This document shows positions 35,863 through 43,471 of a DNA stretch of 64,000 nt, in pieces. The position numbers and the translations under genes were made by a program. Every line of letters starts with the position of its first letter. The stretch's first letter is position 1. Origin of the DNA: Celerinatantimonas yamalensis (GTDB taxonomy: Bacteria; Pseudomonadota; Gammaproteobacteria; Enterobacterales; Celerinatantimonadaceae); the NCBI RefSeq assembly GCF_046054155.1, contig NZ_JBEQCT010000001.1, positions 868,001-932,000 on the forward strand, in the 5' to 3' direction. The notes under the pieces are model-generated. The model saw only the letters and a list, made by a program, of their open reading frames with translations. It was not told the origin of the DNA and did no database searches.

Positions 35863-36807
35863 ATGAATCAGCCTGACTTTAACTTATTATTGGCACTCGA
35901 TGCGCTATTAAGCGAACAAAGTGTGGTAGGAGCCGCTCGCCGCTTAAATCTGAGCACTTCTGCAATGAGCCGAACTTTGAGCCGAATACGTACGGTCACT
36001 GGCGATCCGCTGCTCGTCCGTGCGGGGCGTAATATGGTTTTAACGCCCTATGCTCAGCAAATTAGAGAGCAAACCCAGCACACTGTTTTTGAAGCGCAAT
36101 CGATTCTTCGCCCAAATTTCAAAACCCTAGAAACCGCTTCTCTTGAGCGAACATTTGTTCTTAGAACCAATGACGGTTTTGTGGAAGCATTGGGTCCATC
36201 ACTGATTAGTCAGGTGGCGCAAGTCGCCCCTTTGGTACAACTGCGCTTTACGCCCAAATCTGAGAAAAACACGCGTCATCTGCGAGAGGGCTTGATCGAT
36301 CTTGAAATGGGTGTAGGGGGCGAGCAGATGGGCCCAGAAATACGTATACAGATGCTCTTCCAAGATCGCTTTATTGGCGTGATCAATCAACACCATCCGT
36401 TAGCGCAAACCAAACAAATAACCGTAACAGAGTATATAGCGTTCAAACACGTGGTGACATCGCGCCGCGGTTTAGCCACTGGCCCTATCGATAGGGCCCT
36501 AGATAAATTAGGGTTACAACGGCATATTGCAGCGGTAGTGCCCAGTTTTAACGCAGCATTTACAGTCGCAATGACAACCGATTTTATCGCTTTAGTACCA
36601 GAATCGTTTGCATCCCAGCACCCGTTAATCAATAACGCCCAGCAATTAAATCAACTCAAAACATTTGAACTACCCGTCGCAACGCCGTCTATTAGCGTCT
36701 CTCAAATGTGGCACCCCCGTTTGCAGATGGACTCAGCGCATCGTTGGTTTCGTAACTTGGTTCTCAGTGTATGCCGAGAAAAAATGGGATCAGATGCTCC
36801 TTGCTGA
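35863..36807 (+). CDS. LysR-family transcriptional regulator
   Basis: A 314-aa LTTR. The N-terminal winged helix (FNLLLALDALLSEQSVVGAA, AARRLNLSTSAMSRTLSRIR) belongs to the NodD/LeuO-like subgroup; the substrate-binding domain covers about residues 90-305. It is divergent from the MFS gene across about 170 bp that contains a LysR-size control region and probably regulates it. It is convergent with nifQ, 27 bp apart. Confidence 0.87.
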   Translation: MNQPDFNLLLALDALLSEQSVVGAARRLNLSTSAMSRTLSRIRTVTGDPLLVRAGRNMVLTPYAQQIREQTQHTVFEAQSILRPNFKTLETASLERTFVLRTNDGFVEALGPSLISQVAQVAPLVQLRFTPKSEKNTRHLREGLIDLEMGVGGEQMGPEIRIQMLFQDRFIGVINQHHPLAQTKQITVTEYIAFKHVVTSRRGLATGPIDRALDKLGLQRHIAAVVPSFNAAFTVAMTTDFIALVPESFASQHPLINNAQQLNQLKTFELPVATPSISVSQMWHPRLQMDSAHRWFRNLVLSVCREKMGSDAPC

Positions 36808-36834
36808 TCCGATCAAGTCACGCACAGCTTGCAG

Positions 36835-37356
36835 CTAGTCAACAGGTTCAAAACACTCTTGATAAGATGTGCATTCATCGCACGAAGGCGAGCGGCAAAC
36901 TAAGGCGCCATGCTCAAGGCATAGTTGCCGGTAAAAAAACTTTTTCCAACGCATCGCAGGGTAATTACGCGCGGCGAGTTCGGGGAAACAATCCACCATC
37001 AATTGGGTGAGCATCGCTCTTTTAGGCAGCCCTAGATCCTGCCATAAATGGTGAAATCCCATACTAGCGCTGGAAATCACCATCGCCATATCCCAATCGT
37101 TAGGGGTTTGAAAATGCAAGAGCCATTGATAAAGTTGTTGAAATTCATCCTTGCGTCGCTGCTTTTGTAATTGTAGCAACCGAGCTTTAAGCGACTCTTG
37201 CTCTATATTGGGTGTGGTATCACAACTATTCGCTAATACCAGCAACCGCGCATAGTCATTTTCGCCAAGCTGTAAGTTTTCGCCTAAAATCCCAAAACCC
37301 TGACGCTGACGAGCCACGAGTAGACAACTCCAATATTGCACCTTTTCGTCAGTCAT
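36835..37356 (-). CDS. nifQ: Molybdenum donor for FeMo-co synthesis, NifQ
   Basis: A 173-aa NifQ that carries a Mo-Fe-S cluster and gives molybdenum to NifEN. The C-terminal cluster motif C-x4-C-x2-C-x5-C is intact (CRSPSCDECTSYQECF), as is the preceding RWKKFFYRQLC. It starts 27 bp after nifB ends and forms a nifBQ operon. No Mo transporter genes (modABC) are near. Confidence 0.92.
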   Translation of the reverse strand: MTDEKVQYWSCLLVARQRQGFGILGENLQLGENDYARLLVLANSCDTTPNIEQESLKARLLQLQKQRRKDEFQQLYQWLLHFQTPNDWDMAMVISSASMGFHHLWQDLGLPKRAMLTQLMVDCFPELAARNYPAMRWKKFFYRQLCLEHGALVCRSPSCDECTSYQECFEPVD

Positions 37357-37383
37357 TTTGCCTCCACTATTTCATCTGAAAGC

Positions 37384-38763
37384 TTATCCAACATCCAACT
37401 GTATCTGTGGCATCTTTTGACTATCTTGCCACCATTGCTGCAACGACTGGTGAATTGGTTGCCAGGCGTAATCGATCACTGGCACCGTATGCTGTTGTTC
37501 CAACTGTTGCCAAGGTTCGCGGCCAATGCGCGCGCAAAACACAGCGTCGATATCCCCTAGCACCTGAAACACTGACTCGTTCGGTTTTGTTTCATCACAT
37601 TGCGATTCACCTTGGCAATATAACGGTACATGGCGACGCTGCACAAAATGTACGCCATCATCAGTTACCGAATAAATTAACAAGGCTCGAGCATGGCCAA
37701 AATGTTGATCAATCACCGTCATACTTGAGCTGGCGACTGCAACCAACTTCGCATCATCATCACTGGCGGCTCCGTGGCTGGCAATATCGGCCTGAATGCG
37801 CGTCCGATTGGCCATCACGACAGCATAATCTAATGGCAAATTAGGCAACTGGGCTAAATTGAATTGTTGACTGCGATCTTCACCTAAAAATCCAATCGCA
37901 TCGGCTCGGCACTGCTGGCAATGCGTCATTTGAGCCATTTGTTCACCGCAATTTTCACGCACTGACTCCACTTGCTCGGCAGTGGGCTCGGGCTCATGTG
38001 CTAAGCCAAACTTGGTTCCATACTCAGGCTTGGCTAACAGTGGCATGACATTATGTAAAAACACCTGCTGGCGATGTAGCTCTCGGCTTAACTCTGGCAG
38101 ATGGTGTTGATTGATTCGAGGGATCAGCACCGAATTCACTTTCACCAAAACCTGGCGCTCCATTAATTTGCGGAGTCCTTCAAGTTGTTGGTCGATCAAT
38201 AGCTGTCCAGCACTAAGGCCTGTATAGCTTTGCCCTTCAAAGGCGACCCACTCATAGATTTCTGCCGCAAGGTAGGCATCTAGGGTGTTAATAGTAATGG
38301 TGACATGATCAACCCCGACATCACACAGTTCATCAATAAACTCGGGTAATGCGAGCCCATTGGTTGATAGGCATAAGCGCATATCGGGCATGTTTTGCCT
38401 AAGCAATTCCAACGTTCGCAGCGTTTTTTGCGGATTTGCCAAAGGGTCACCGGGACCTGCAATACCAATCACCGAAAGCTGCGGAATCTGTTCGGCCACA
38501 TACATCGCCTTATGCAAGGCTTGCATTGGGGTTAACAATTCGGAGACCACCCCTGGGCGGGATTCATTCGAGCAATCAAATTTACGATTGCAATAATTGC
38601 ACTGCATATTACATTTAGGGGCTACCGCTAAATGCATTCTGGCGAATCGATGACTGCCCGCTTGCGAATAACAAGGGTGATTAGCCACCTGCTCGCTCAT
38701 CGCTCTTGACAGCACTGATCCATTTTTCGCATCCGGATGGCAGTTTGCTGAACACGATCCCAT
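37384..38763 (-). CDS. nifB: FeMo-co core synthase NifB (radical SAM)
   Basis: A 459-aa enzyme making the 8Fe-9S-C NifB-co. The radical-SAM cluster ligands are C51, C55 and C58 (CNMQCNYC); upstream cysteines C4, C8 and C31 and CGEQMAQMTHCQQCRADA hold the other clusters. The C-terminal NifX-like domain spans about residues 325-450 (SSSMTVIDQHFGHARALLIY). The ATG at 38763 follows AAGGAGAG and is chosen over one at 38784. It has its own sigma-54 promoter and NifA site. Confidence 0.96.
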   Translation of the reverse strand: MGSCSANCHPDAKNGSVLSRAMSEQVANHPCYSQAGSHRFARMHLAVAPKCNMQCNYCNRKFDCSNESRPGVVSELLTPMQALHKAMYVAEQIPQLSVIGIAGPGDPLANPQKTLRTLELLRQNMPDMRLCLSTNGLALPEFIDELCDVGVDHVTITINTLDAYLAAEIYEWVAFEGQSYTGLSAGQLLIDQQLEGLRKLMERQVLVKVNSVLIPRINQHHLPELSRELHRQQVFLHNVMPLLAKPEYGTKFGLAHEPEPTAEQVESVRENCGEQMAQMTHCQQCRADAIGFLGEDRSQQFNLAQLPNLPLDYAVVMANRTRIQADIASHGAASDDDAKLVAVASSSMTVIDQHFGHARALLIYSVTDDGVHFVQRRHVPLYCQGESQCDETKPNESVFQVLGDIDAVFCARIGREPWQQLEQQHTVPVIDYAWQPIHQSLQQWWQDSQKMPQIQLDVG

Positions 38764-38815
38764 AGCTCTCTCCTTTTCATTCAAACCAACCTTGGTTTAC
38801 CTCATAAAGAACTAT

Positions 38816-38831
38816 TGCAAATCGTAGACCA
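38816..38831 (-). promoter_or_regulatory. Sigma-54 promoter of nifBQ
   Basis: The minus strand reads TGGTCTACGATTTGCA, GG and GC 10 bp apart, with the same GATTTGCA end as the nifU promoter. The predicted start is near 38806, about 43 nt before the nifB ATG. Confidence 0.87.
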
Positions 38832-38922
38832 GTTCAAGTGGATTTATAACGTATTGTTTTTATATAATTTTTATTTAATACAACAACTATTCACACACGT
38901 TTGTCGCGCTTTCTCCCAACAT

Positions 38923-38938
38923 TGTTGTAGATCTTACA
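38923..38938. promoter_or_regulatory. NifA upstream activator site for nifB
   Basis: TGT-TGTAGATCTT-ACA matches the consensus exactly, centred about 125 bp upstream of the predicted nifB start. It overlaps the last codons and stop of nifA, the gene for its own binding protein. Confidence 0.8.
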
Positions 38939-40508
38939 GGTGACGCATTTGGATGTTCATCACCTGAATACGATAAGCTATTTGACGCGGAGTCATCCCT
39001 AAAATGCGCGCTGCTTTCGCTTGTACCCAGCCGCTGGCTTCGAGCGCGGCAATCACTCGCTGGCGTTCATCCAGGCTTTCATCCTGCGGCGAAACAGCGC
39101 TGGCGTAACGTGACATTGAACTTTGTACCATACTGGGCTGTGGTTTGGGATGCATGGGAGATTTCTCTAAAATAATCATATCGCGGTCGATCAGTCCAGA
39201 CTCACTTAACACCGCCGCTCGTTCTAAACAGTTTTCTAGCTCGCGCACATTGCCTGGCCAATTATGTGCCATCAGTAACCGCACGGCCCCTTCACTAATA
39301 TGCAATTTGCGGTGTTGCTTTTGGCTGAGTTTTTCCAATAAAAACTCCGCTAGTGAATCGATATCTTCAATTCGCTCACGTAACGATGGTAACTCGATAG
39401 GCATCACATTCAAACGATAATAGAGGTCTTCACGAAATTCACCCTCACGGACTTTGTCTTCTAGATTTTTATTCGTCGCGGTCACAACGCGCGCATCGAC
39501 TCGCAAGGTTTCGTTCCCTCCGACTCGCTCAAATTCGCCCTCTTGCAGAACACGTAATAATTTGGCTTGGAACAGTGGACTAATCTCACCGATTTCATCA
39601 AGAAAAATGGTCCCCCCATCGGCTTGCTCAAAGCGGCCTTTTCGTTGACGAACCGCGCCCGTAAACGCGCCCTTTTCGTGACCAAATAATTCACTTTCTA
39701 ATAAACTCTCCGGCAACGCCGCGCAATTCAGCCGCACAAAGCTTTGATTAGAACGAGGGGAGTTATAATGAATAGCATTGGCAATTAGCTCTTTACCAGT
39801 TCCACTTTCACCGCGGATCAACACCGTTGTATCCCACTTAGCCACTTGGCGCACCATCGAGAACACTTGCCGCATTGCCGGGGTTTTGCCAACCATATTA
39901 GCAAAGCCATATTGGCCCCGCACTTTACGCCGCAATCGGTCACGCTCTTCAATAATTCCTTGGCGTTGCGTATTGGCTTGTCCTACGAGTCGAACCGTCT
40001 GCCCCACTAAGTTAGCGACCACTTCTAAGAATCGTGTTCTAGCCGCGAGTTCTTCAGGGCGAGACTCCATAGGCTGAGCGGCGAGCACCCCAAATGGTTT
40101 AGCATCGGGACCAAGGATTGGCACACAAATAAATGGCAATTGATAGTCATACACATTCATTCGATCTAAAAATCGCGGTTCATTTTCCAGCTTTGCAACA
40201 ACGGCCGCCTCCCCTTGACGCATCACTTGGCCTAGGATCCCTTCGCCTAGCCGATAGCGAATTTGCGAGACATCTTTACTCACCTCAGCCGACACACCAT
40301 AGAGTTTTTCTAACATCAAGGCTTGTTGCGAGGAGTCATACAAAGCCACCATTCCTAACTGCATTGAGACCTGCTCTTGCAAACAAGCGAGCATTTGCGA
40401 AAGCGCTTGTTCAAGATCGAGCGTACGGCTCATCACTAGGCTCAACTGTTGCAGTGCCTGCAGTTGCTGACGAGATGAAAAATCATGTACTGTCGATTTA
40501 GTAATCAT
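38934..40508 (-). CDS. nifA: Nif-specific sigma-54 activator NifA
   Basis: A 524-aa enhancer-binding protein: GAF domain (about residues 15-165), AAA+ domain (Walker A GESGTGKE; sigma-54-contacting GAFTGA; Walker B-like GTIFLDEIGE) and a C-terminal Fis-type helix-turn-helix (VQAKAARILGMTPRQIAYRI). The linker between AAA+ and Fis domains lacks the C-x4-C of oxygen-sensitive NifA proteins, consistent with control through NifL. The ATG at 40508 follows GGAGGAGG and overlaps nifL by 11 nt. Confidence 0.95.
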   Translation of the reverse strand: MITKSTVHDFSSRQQLQALQQLSLVMSRTLDLEQALSQMLACLQEQVSMQLGMVALYDSSQQALMLEKLYGVSAEVSKDVSQIRYRLGEGILGQVMRQGEAAVVAKLENEPRFLDRMNVYDYQLPFICVPILGPDAKPFGVLAAQPMESRPEELAARTRFLEVVANLVGQTVRLVGQANTQRQGIIEERDRLRRKVRGQYGFANMVGKTPAMRQVFSMVRQVAKWDTTVLIRGESGTGKELIANAIHYNSPRSNQSFVRLNCAALPESLLESELFGHEKGAFTGAVRQRKGRFEQADGGTIFLDEIGEISPLFQAKLLRVLQEGEFERVGGNETLRVDARVVTATNKNLEDKVREGEFREDLYYRLNVMPIELPSLRERIEDIDSLAEFLLEKLSQKQHRKLHISEGAVRLLMAHNWPGNVRELENCLERAAVLSESGLIDRDMIILEKSPMHPKPQPSMVQSSMSRYASAVSPQDESLDERQRVIAALEASGWVQAKAARILGMTPRQIAYRIQVMNIQMRHL

Positions 40509-42057
40509 CCAAGGCCTCCTCCATATGTTCAACAGGTAATGCCAATATCACACAGCTTCCGCCGCCCATGATCGGCTCCACATCCATGGTTCCTTGATGT
40601 TCCAATACAATATCTCGCGCCAAACAAAGTCCTAGTCCAAACTCATCGCGTAGCGATTCACGATTATAAAAAGGCTGCATAATCCGGTGACAAGCTTCTT
40701 TACCAAGGAGGGGGCCATTATCGCGAATACGCACCAAGAACCATGCATCATCTAAGTCAAATGTAATATTCACCTGAGGCTGATGACTTACATCACCGCA
40801 TCCTCCTTTTAACGCGGCGACTAAGGCATGCTCCACCACTAGATCCAGCGCACTTAATATGCGAACTCGCTGACCGGTTAAGGTAGCGACATCCACTTCG
40901 CCTATCACCATCTTGACGCCAAGCCTGCGAGCTCGGCTTTGTGCTAACAATGCTAAATCATCAGTTAACGCAGCCACCTCAAAATGGATGCTCATTTCCG
41001 ATTTAAGGCGAGGCATACTGGCCTGTAGGGCTTGCAAAGCTTGTTCTGCACTATTGAGAATATCACTGAGCGCAGCCGATGGGCCCGCGAGGGGTTGATT
41101 CAATCGTTTCATGGCATACAATAAATTAATCGGTTGACTCAACTGGTAGGTCGCCGTTTGCAAAGTTTCGCGAATAGCTGAAAGCATTTTACTATCCGCT
41201 AATTGCCCTTGAAGCTGCTCGAGATGATTTTGAATAAGCAACTTATTTGAGGCAGTGCAATCTTGTCCTACTAAAATATAAAGCTGTTCATTGTGATGGC
41301 TAAAATAGTGACTTACCTTTTCATTCACATGCGCGAGTGGCTGACAACTTAACGATAGCCATCGCTTCTCGGAACGAACCCAGTATTCAATGATGAGCGC
41401 GTCAGTTGAGCTTAAAAATGTATCAAGGATTTGTTGATGCTGCTGATATAGCTGCTGACTAAAAAAGGTTAATGGCTCGCTGCCTGCTAAATCAGTCTTC
41501 AATGTTTTATAGGCGAGATTATCTAAAATCACCCGTTGCTGCTTGTCGAAAACGACGACCATGTTGTCATTGGCATTGAGGACCGCTTCAAAATGCGCTT
41601 TTTGGTTACTAAGCTCTTGCGTTAATTGATACGATTGACTGACATCACGTTGAATGCCGATAAAATGCGTGATCGCACCATCGTTGTCGAATACTGGAGC
41701 AATCGTAATCTCTGCCAAATAATCCACACCATCACGAGTACGATTAACCAGTTTGCCACTCCAAACCTGCCCTGAGGTGATTTGTTTCCAAAGCTGTTGA
41801 TAACAGTCTTTGGGTGTTTGGCGAGACGATAACATCCGCTGATTCTTACCCTTGAGCTCAGCTAACGAATAACCAGTCAACTGCGAGAAACATTGATTGG
41901 CATAACAGATATTCGCATCTAAATCGGTCATGGAAATCGCAATGGGCGCCTGATCCACCACCTGGGCAAATAACCCCTCAGGCACATGCTGTAATAGCTC
42001 AGCAAACGGCCGCTCCCACGTTAACGAACCATACGAAGGTTGCATCACTTCTGCCAT
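40498..42057 (-). CDS. nifL: Redox- and nitrogen-responsive anti-activator NifL
   Basis: A 519-aa flavoprotein that inhibits NifA under oxygen or fixed nitrogen. The first PAS domain (about residues 25-140) has the FAD-type segment KGKNQRMLSSRQTPKDCYQQ and WSGKLVNRTRDG; a second PAS follows, then a GHKL ATPase-like domain with IRDNGPLL and GLGLCLARDIV. The H-box position reads LSQPINLLYA, without the phosphorylatable His. The ATG at 42057 follows AAGGAA; an in-frame TTG lies upstream. Length equals A. vinelandii NifL. Confidence 0.94.
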   Translation of the reverse strand: MAEVMQPSYGSLTWERPFAELLQHVPEGLFAQVVDQAPIAISMTDLDANICYANQCFSQLTGYSLAELKGKNQRMLSSRQTPKDCYQQLWKQITSGQVWSGKLVNRTRDGVDYLAEITIAPVFDNDGAITHFIGIQRDVSQSYQLTQELSNQKAHFEAVLNANDNMVVVFDKQQRVILDNLAYKTLKTDLAGSEPLTFFSQQLYQQHQQILDTFLSSTDALIIEYWVRSEKRWLSLSCQPLAHVNEKVSHYFSHHNEQLYILVGQDCTASNKLLIQNHLEQLQGQLADSKMLSAIRETLQTATYQLSQPINLLYAMKRLNQPLAGPSAALSDILNSAEQALQALQASMPRLKSEMSIHFEVAALTDDLALLAQSRARRLGVKMVIGEVDVATLTGQRVRILSALDLVVEHALVAALKGGCGDVSHQPQVNITFDLDDAWFLVRIRDNGPLLGKEACHRIMQPFYNRESLRDEFGLGLCLARDIVLEHQGTMDVEPIMGGGSCVILALPVEHMEEALDDY

Positions 42058-42078
42058 AGAAAATTCCTTCAACAAGAC

Positions 42079-42094
42079 TGTATGAAACCCGACA
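42079..42094. promoter_or_regulatory. NifA-type site in the nifL-rnfA gap
   Basis: TGT-ATGAAACCCG-ACA is an exact TGT-N10-ACA match. It lies about 215 bp upstream of the predicted rnfA start and inside the predicted nifL leader. It could activate rnf from a distance or let NifA act on its own operon. Confidence 0.55.
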
Positions 42095-42139
42095 ATTTGT
42101 TCGAGCTGGCCTGAAATCGACCGTAGCTAGGATAATGGA

Positions 42140-42155
42140 TGCATAAAATGCGCCC
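42140..42155 (-). promoter_or_regulatory. Sigma-54 promoter of nifLA
   Basis: The minus strand reads GGGCGCATTTTATGCA; GG and GC are 10 bp apart. The predicted start is near 42130, giving a 73-nt leader to nifL. An NtrC-like dyad lies about 130 bp upstream. Confidence 0.65.
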
Positions 42156-42250
42156 TATTTAATAACCACAATATAGATAGGTGTTTGGGCTTATTTCGGC
42201 CCTGTACGCCTGACGGCGATGCGCCATATTGATTCATTTTTAAACTAAAA

Positions 42251-42267
42251 GGCACATTTACTGTGCA
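42251..42267. promoter_or_regulatory. NtrC-like binding site between nifL and rnfA
   Basis: GGCACATTTACTGTGCA fits the NtrC pattern TGCAC-N7-GTGCA in nine of ten fixed positions. It is centred about 130 bp upstream of the predicted nifLA start, close to the distance known for the Klebsiella nifLA promoter. It is only 10 bp from the rnfA -24 element, so binding may also affect rnf. Confidence 0.6.
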
Positions 42268-42276
42268 CCTTGTCAT

Positions 42277-42292
42277 TGGCATAAGTTTCGCA
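42277..42292 (+). promoter_or_regulatory. Sigma-54 promoter of rnfABCDGEH-nifF
   Basis: TGGCATAAGTTTCGCA has GG and GC 10 bp apart and an almost ideal TGGCA half. The predicted start is near 42302, 29 nt before the rnfA ATG. Confidence 0.82.
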
Positions 42293-42330
42293 GTACCTCC
42301 CCTATTAGACATTGAAAGTGAGGCGATACA

Positions 42331-42909
42331 ATGCAAACACTCCTACTCCTATTTGTCGCCAATGTGTTGGTGAACAATGTGGTATTGGCGCGCTTTTTAG
42401 GACTTTGCCCATTTATGGGGGTTAGCCGGGACATCGAGTCGGCTTTGGGAATGGGATTAGCCACCACCTTCGTGTTGACTATGAGCTCAATTGCTACATG
42501 GCTTTTAGAATATGGGGTACTTGAGCCTCTTGGACTTGGTTATCTCAGACTACTTACCATGATTATGGTGATCGCCGCAATGGTTCAACTCACCGAACTC
42601 TATATTGCCAAACAAAGCCCTGCATTACATCAAGTGTTAGGGATCTTCTTACCGCTTATTACCACTAACTGTGCAGTGCTCGGTGTGGCACTACTGATTA
42701 TTCAACAGCAATTGAGCTTCACCCAAAGCCTCGTTTACGGATTTGCCAGCGCCTTAGGCTTCACTCTAGTCATTGTGATTTTTGCGGGGCTACGGATGCG
42801 CCTGGCTTTAAGTCACGTTCCTAAGATTTTTGCGGGAACCCCGATTGCGTTTATTACAGCAGGAACCTTAGCAATGGCCTTTAGCGGATTTGCTGGAATG
42901 GCCCATTGA
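42331..42909 (+). CDS. rnfA: Rnf electron transport complex subunit RnfA
   Basis: A 192-aa integral membrane subunit with six helices, including the paired motifs NVLVNNVVLARFLGLCPFMG and PLITTNCAVLGVALL whose cysteines flank a membrane-centre Fe-S cluster. It forms the RnfA/E pair of the Na+/H+-coupled Rnf complex. First gene of the nif-linked rnf operon; GAGG precedes the ATG. Confidence 0.94.
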   Translation: MQTLLLLFVANVLVNNVVLARFLGLCPFMGVSRDIESALGMGLATTFVLTMSSIATWLLEYGVLEPLGLGYLRLLTMIMVIAAMVQLTELYIAKQSPALHQVLGIFLPLITTNCAVLGVALLIIQQQLSFTQSLVYGFASALGFTLVIVIFAGLRMRLALSHVPKIFAGTPIAFITAGTLAMAFSGFAGMAH

Positions 42910-42925
42910 GGCAAGGAGAACAGTG

Positions 42926-43471
42926 ATGTTAAATTTTTTGACCTTTCCACTTTTAGCCGCCGCGGTGGGATATCTGTTGGGAATAGCCGCCAAACAATGG
43001 TATGTCGCCAAAAACCCATTAGAGCAAACCATTGCCGATTTGCTACCCAACGGTCAATGTGGGCAATGTGGCTACCCCGGTTGCAACGAAGCAGCCAAGG
43101 CCATGGTCGCTTATCAACTCAGTGCAACAGGCTGCCCACTCGCAGATGCAGTGGTCATTTCTAAAATTGCTGACACATTAGGTATTCCTCTTGAGAATAA
43201 AGAAAGTGATGAGGCAATAGGCATGGTGGCGGGGATTGATGTAGACAAGTGTGACGGCTGTAGTCGCTGCTTAAAAAAATGCCCCTTTGATGCCATTGTC
43301 GGTGCGCCCAAACAACTCCACGGTATCATTGCCAGTGCATGTACTGGTTGTCAGCAATGCATAGCCGTCTGCCCGCACCAAGGCATTACACTCTATCCTG
43401 ACCCGCAATTACTCAATCCCATCCACAAGCCTATGTGGCAGTCACTTCAGTTGGACAGACAACATGTTTAA
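42926..43471 (+). CDS. rnfB: Rnf electron transport complex subunit RnfB
   Basis: A 181-aa membrane-anchored ferredoxin-like subunit. One N-terminal helix is followed by the Fe-S domain GQCGQCGYPGCNEAAKAM and two 4Fe-4S motifs, CDGCSRCLKKCP and CTGCQQCIAVCP. It is the expected contact for ferredoxin or flavodoxin. The ATG at 42926 follows AAGGAGA; the earlier in-frame ATG would lie inside rnfA. It overlaps rnfC by 8 nt. Confidence 0.93.
   Translation: MLNFLTFPLLAAAVGYLLGIAAKQWYVAKNPLEQTIADLLPNGQCGQCGYPGCNEAAKAMVAYQLSATGCPLADAVVISKIADTLGIPLENKESDEAIGMVAGIDVDKCDGCSRCLKKCPFDAIVGAPKQLHGIIASACTGCQQCIAVCPHQGITLYPDPQLLNPIHKPMWQSLQLDRQHV

Noticed and set aside
37407..37844. 145-codon plus-strand frame opposite nifB
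   Set aside because: Antisense to the NifX-like domain of NifB, which is intact.
42261..42280. TGCACC-TTGTCAT-TGGCA considered as a second NtrC site
   Set aside because: Half-site spacing and sequence do not fit TGCAC-N7-GTGCA, and it overlaps the rnf -24 box, which explains TGGCA.
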